From positions 1,035,001 to 1,099,000 of the forward strand of contig WPIO01000105.1 of the NCBI GenBank assembly GCA_009760855.2: 64,000 nucleotides of DNA. The letters are read 5' to 3'. Below are positions 1 through 64,000 of this stretch, in pieces. Origin of the DNA: Cristatella mucedo (Eukaryota; Bryozoa; Phylactolaemata; Cristatellidae). Every line of letters starts with the position of its first letter. The first letter of the stretch is position 1. A program made the position numbers and the translations under genes. Under the pieces are notes generated by a model. It was not told the origin of the DNA, did no database searches, and worked only from the letters and a program-made list of their open reading frames with translations.

Positions 1-1276
1 TTTTGCAGATAATTATCTAGCTTTACTTTCCTTCAACTTCCATTGGCGTTGCCTACAGCCCTTTTGTGGCAAGACTCCCAGTGTTCGGGTGGTGGCGCAG
101 CAGCGAGTGCTCTACCGCGCATCCACGTCTGCACTTGCCTGGTAGTAAGATGACAAACTTTCAAAATAACGTTGCCTGACCACAGAAGCAAATATTTCTG
201 TGGAGGTGCAGCTATTTTGTAATGCCTGTCAGCATAGAACATCTGAAAAACACATTTTGTACGTACCCAAATACAAAAGCTAAATTGAAACTCTGCTACC
301 CAATATTACGGCTGTAATCATAATTATTATCATTTTCTTATGCATCTGGTCTGATCTGGTGTATTTCGGTGCATCTAGTCCGATCCAGACGAATACAGGG
401 CAGGAGCGCTTATTGTTTTTTAATTCACAGACTACTTTCGAAATTTTGCGAAAGCTATTGATCCCTCGCAAGAAAAATGCCCACTAGCGCGTGCCATGAC
501 TTTACATGCACGGAATATATTTGAAAATTGACTGAAGGAAACTTTAATTGTTCTCAAAAGGTCGTTTCAATTTGATTGTTGTTATTGTTTGGCTTCAAAA
601 AGGAGATGAAAGTGTGGGTTGGTCTTTGACAAGATCACAAGTCTATCATGTTTGGCATCCAATTGATTTCAAATTTTCCTTTAGATAGACACAAGTGCTC
701 AAACCACGGCTCGCAAGGGAAATCAGAGGACGCATAGCGCGGCTTACAGAACAAGCATTGGCTTAATGTTTCAGCACGCATCAGGCATCTCCAAATCTCT
801 AACTGGTGAATTCATTTCGTAGCATTTCCTTTACCACCGGATCAATGACGTCATCTTTGGCAACGTCTGCAGCACTAAACGAGTCGTACGTCGGTAAAGA
901 GAAGATTGCGAATCCACGTTTGAATGTCAACCTTACCTGAGCGAAATAAGAGAAGATTACAAATCCATCTTTCAATTGTATCTTTACCTGAGTGGAAGTA
1001 ACAGCCTAGACATCGAAACCTGGCAATGATGACGATTGAACGCTTATCATCCACGCGCAGGCATTCTTGAGTGACCAAAACAACTTTTTGGACACTGCCC
1101 AGAAAACGGAGAACCTTACGTCGTATTGACGGCGCGGCACACGGCGGCGGCGGGTGCGCCGCCACGCAACGCTTCGCGGCGAATCGCCGGCGAGTGGTAA
1201 ATCGCTACTACTGCTATCCGCAGTCACCGCACGACGCCGCTTTCGTGCGCACCCGAATTAGTAAAAATCCTAATAA

Positions 1277-1278
<2 letters not shown>
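1..1278. other. Upstream intergenic sequence, no gene seen
   Basis: Mixed-composition DNA without a convincing ORF, splice-bounded exon or repeat that I recognise. Short open frames here are unremarkable in length and composition. GC and CpG rise at about 1130-1210 in a small GC-rich patch of unknown meaning. Confidence 0.4.

Positions 1279-1279
<1 letters not shown>

Positions 1280-1317
<38 letters not shown>
1280..1317. repeat. (TA)n microsatellite
   Basis: Uninterrupted alternating TA of about 38 bases. Confidence 0.9.
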
Positions 1318-1320
<3 letters not shown>

Positions 1321-1415
1321 CTAAGAATACTAATAGCTGTAACTACACTTCTTTCGCATAGCATCCTTTAAGAGAGCTTACTCTCTCGCTGTACAGCTCG
1401 CTGCAGGGAAGGGAA

Positions 1416-2262
1416 GCCATAATAGAGAGCGAGAGAGGGAGACAGAGATAGAGAGAGTGTGAGAGAGAGTGAGAGAGAGACAGAGACAGAGACAGAGACA
1501 GAGACAGAGACAGAGACAGAGACAGAGACAGAGACAGAGACAGAGACAGAGACAGAGACAGAGACAGAGACAGAGACAGAGACAGAGACAGAGACAGAGA
1601 CAGAGACAGAGACAGAGACAGAGACAGAGACAGAGACAGAGACAGAGACAGAGACAGAGACAGAGACAGAGACAGAGACAGAGACAGAGACAGAGACAGA
1701 GACAGAGACAGAGACAGAGACAGAGACAGAGACAGAGACAGAGACAGAGACAGAGACAGAGACAGAGACAGAGACAGAGACAGAGACAGAGACAGAGACA
1801 GAGACAGAGACAGAGACAGAGACAGAGACAGAGACAGAGACAGAGACAGAGGCAGAGGCAGAGGCAGAGGCCGAGGCCGAGGCAGAGGCAGAGGCAGAGG
1901 CCGAGGCAGAGGCAGAGGCAGAGGCAGAGGCCGAGGCCGAGGCCGAGGCAGAGGCAGAGGCAGAGGCAGAGGCAGAGGCAGAGGCAGAGGCAGAGGCATG
2001 GGCAGAGGCAGAGGCAGAGGCAGAGGCAGAGGCAGAGGCAGAGGCAGAGGCAGAGGCAGAGGCAGAGGCCGAGGCAGAGGCAGAGGCAGAGGCAGAGGCA
2101 GAGGCAGAGGCAGAGGCCGAGGCAGAGGCAGAGGCAGAGGCCGAGACAGAGGCACAGACAGAGGCACAGACAGAGGCACAGACAGGCACAGACAGGCACA
2201 GACAGACACAGACAGACACAGACAAAGACCAGCAGAGACAGACAGAGACAGACAGACAGGCA
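1416..2262. repeat. Hexanucleotide minisatellite, (GAGACA)n then (GAGGCA)n
   Basis: From about 1477 to 1849 the unit GAGACA repeats about 62 times almost perfectly. From 1850 to about 2144 the unit changes to GAGGCA with scattered GAGGCC variants and one ATGGGC interruption near 1998. From 2144 to 2262 it decays into GACAGAGGCACA-like and GACAGACA units. A GAGAGA-rich lead-in covers 1416-1476. The six-base period keeps frames on both strands open, giving dipeptide polymers such as QR, ET or SV; these are artefacts, not genes. Confidence 0.95.
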
Positions 2263-3497
2263 GAGTGACCAGATTAGAGACTCTCGTCAGCACCCGCCTC
2301 TGTCCCTGGCTTCCGGAGGCTTACTCGCGGTTTTTGCCTCGTGGCGTGTCCTTTTTCACTACCCTGCCCGGCCCGGCCCGGCACGGCGCATTCCGCAGAG
2401 GGACGGCTGCTGGATCATCGCTAGACTTATCTGGCCGCCGTCGCAGCAGCGCTTCTGAGCCCGAAAATCCTGAGACCCGACGGCGGCGGCTGCTACCGCT
2501 GCCGCACGGCGAGTCGCCGCACGGCGGCAGCCGAACGCTCGGCTGCTGCCGCGCGGGACGCCTGCAGGCGCGCCGCGCGCTCATCGACGGCGAAAGCACG
2601 GCGAGAAGCGAGTTGAGCGGCGACGGCGGCGGCGGCGGGGTGGAGGAGTCGGCTGCAAACGAGCGGCCAACGTCGCACGCATTCGCGCCGCCGCCGCAGG
2701 CCGAAATAGCCCGGACGCTGAAATGGCTGAAATTAATGTCGCGCGTAATGAGAGCTGCCGACGCTAATGAAACTGCGCCGTCCGGGCTATTGCGGACTCC
2801 GGATCTCTCTCGAGCGCCGTTTAGCGCACCCGATCGCCAGCGTCCAATGTGCCGCACTGAACCTTTAGGCGGCCAGAGCGCGCCGAGTCCAACTGCCGAG
2901 CACTGCGTCTCCGACGGAAGTTGGCCATTGCTGAACTGCAGCCGTCGCCTGCAGCCGCGCGCCGGGCGCTCATCGAATTGCGGCGGTCGTTTAACGAGTC
3001 GGCCAGCTCCGCTTGATCGCGCCCGGATCGCGGGCAGATCCGCGAATGGGCGCGGCCGCGCTGCCGTCCAGCCAGCCACGCGCGCGGCGCCCGTTCGGAC
3101 GACGGAGCGGCCCACTCGCCGCGGCGTCCGTGCGTGGTCCGTCGCTTATCTCGCCGCGTGTGTGCGTAGAAGAAGACGTTGGCTCGGCCTGCAGCTACGA
3201 CGCCGCGGCGTCGGAGATAACGAACCGAAGATCCCCGGCGGGCCGAGCGAACCACGACGCACTTCGCGGAGAGAAGCGCGCCGCACGCCGCGGCGGACCC
3301 GACCGAGCGGCCGGCTCTGCTGCGGCCGGCGACGCGAGCCGGCGCGCACGGCGCTAGGCCGGCACCGAGCCGCCGAAACCCGCCCGCAGTTCGACGCCTA
3401 GCCGATAGGGACGGACCTGTCTCATCCGGCATAGCGGCGGCGGCGGCGGCTCTCAGCCCCAGTTCAAACTAGGTCCGCGGCTCGCTGCGCGCGCGCC

Positions 3498-3504
3498 TAT
3501 AATA
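3498..3504 (+). promoter_or_regulatory. Possible TATA-like element
   Basis: TATAATA sits alone inside a GCGCGC-flanked stretch of the CpG island. If used, transcription would start near 3528-3535, leaving a 5' UTR of about 365 bases before the ATG at 3896. CpG-island promoters often lack a TATA box, so this is weak evidence. Confidence 0.3.
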
Positions 3505-3895
3505 GCGCGCGCGGGCAGCGAGCGTCCTGTTTGCGAAGGATTGTAAAGAGCCGCCAGTCGGCGAAGAGGCAGCCGCGGCAGCAAGGCACCAGCTGTCCAA
3601 CGAAACGGGAGTCTTTTCAGCCCGCGGCCACGCCCCTCCGCTTCGAGCCGCCCGCCATTAGGTGCGTCAAACGGAGCCTGGCTAGCACAGCGAGTGGCCG
3701 CGCCCGTCGACGGCGGCGAACGCGGGACTGCGTGGTGAGCCGGCTTTTCGAGTCAGCGGCCAGCGGCAGCGACCTCGGCGCTCGGCGACCAACGGTCGTC
3801 GGCTTGACGGTCGCACGGAGCCGAGCGAGTTGGCGCCGGAGCGGCACTCGGCTCGCACCGCTCCGCGATCTCCTGCGTGCCGCCACGACCGCTCG

Positions 3896-63373
<59,478 letters not shown>

Positions 63374-64000
63374 GCTCGCCGCCGCCGCCGTGGGCTCCAC
63401 ATCGCTACTCTGGGGAGAGCTACGCTCGGGAGCTCCCCCCCCCCCTGCGCATACGCACCACCGACGCCGGCTCGAGAAGCGAAGTGTTAGTGCCGACGCC
63501 TACCCCTAGAGCCGACATCCCGCTTTGACTCGTACGGCCAGTGGAAGCAGCCGTCGGATTCGCTTCGCTCGTTCGCGAGTAGCTTTTATTTATGAGGGAC
63601 TCTTTGTCCGATCCGGCAACTGGAATGCGGCGTCTGGGGATGCTTTCGGTGGTCGCCGTTCGCATGACAGTTGAGCAATGCAGCGCCGAAGAGGAAACGC
63701 ATCTCGTATCGCTGGAAGACGCTCGCCTCAACGCAACCGGACGCTGCGTCGGCTCTCGATACCCGGGGATGCTTGCTGGCTGGCGCAGAGGACTTCGGTT
63801 TCAGTCGTCGCCGGCGGCGATGGTATGCGTGCAATAGGCACTCGGGAGACACAAAGGAACGATCTCGTTTCGAGCGCAGCTGGCGCACTATGCATAAGGA
63901 GCCTCGGCGAAGAGCCTCTCTACTTCGGCGAGCTAGCTGAAGGTGAAGGTGAAGTCCTCGCATGAAGGCGCTGGAAGAACGCGCTCGCGTACCCAGCAGC
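63374..64000 (+). other. eva1c: Start of the 3' UTR
   Basis: Sequence after the stop codon, GC-rich at first. No AATAAA polyadenylation signal is visible before the window ends, so the 3' end probably lies beyond 64000. Open frames here are short and unremarkable. Confidence 0.5.

Noticed and set aside
1343-3401. Long open frames on both strands (up to 467 codons) encoding QR, ET, SV, SL or CL polymers
   Set aside because: They are the six-base minisatellite and the adjoining CpG island read in phase; there is no domain, codon bias or splice structure.
2321-3432. Antisense frames of 203-264 codons suggesting a divergent gene at the promoter
   Set aside because: Arg/Ala/Ser-rich composition expected from CpG-island DNA, with no recognisable domain; a divergent non-coding transcript cannot be excluded.

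Overview
The window looks like nuclear DNA of an invertebrate animal. It has kilobase-scale introns with GT/AG borders, three CpG-rich islands, long (TA)n and (TC)n microsatellites, many decayed LINE 3' ends and tRNA-derived SINEs. I cannot name the phylum from sequence alone. There is no prokaryotic-style gene packing, no CRISPR array and no rRNA. The only tRNA-like sequences are SINE heads.

One protein-coding gene explains the coding signal. It lies on the + strand and its whole coding region fits in the window. Seven exons (3896-4049, 13199-13443, 22233-22356, 42149-42340, 53301-53453, 59464-59682, 62910-63373) join with matching phases (1,0,1,1,1,1). They give 516 residues: signal peptide, two SUEL/galactose-binding lectin domains with eight cysteines each, a Ser/Pro-rich stalk, one transmembrane helix and a Gly/Ser-rich cytoplasmic tail. 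This is the architecture of EVA-1/EVA1C (the Slit/Robo co-receptor family). Each lectin domain is split by a multi-kilobase intron.

The most interesting point is a second CpG island inside the third intron. It carries a second signal-peptide exon (31634-31763) that ends in the same phase and can join only to the exons downstream of it. This predicts a 385-residue isoform with only the second SUEL domain. That domain keeps its cysteines but has lost the YGR and DPC/KYL sugar-site motifs seen in the first. A third CpG-rich island at about 9580-10760 has no recognisable first coding exon.

Layout: 1-2290 is upstream sequence with a large hexanucleotide minisatellite. 2290-5600 is CpG island 1 with exon 1A. 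4050-13198 is intron 1 (LINE relics, hairpins, island 3). 13444-22232 is intron 2 (two sizeable LINE relics). 22357-42148 is intron 3, with CpG island 2 and exon 1B at 30380-33800. 42341-53300 is intron 4 (pogo/Tigger-like element, SINEs). 53454-59463 is intron 5, mostly featureless. 59683-62909 is intron 6. 63374-64000 is the start of the 3' UTR.

The repeats form a coherent set. A CR1/L2-like LINE (RT fragments with a YADD-type motif, an SRLxxxN block and an (ATT)n tail) shares its 3' end with tRNA-headed SINE family A. SINE family B has a different 3' end, and one copy sits inside a LINE tail. A second LINE family ends near a (TAATG)n tract. All gene and repeat assignments come from reading the sequence; none was checked by database search or RNA data.
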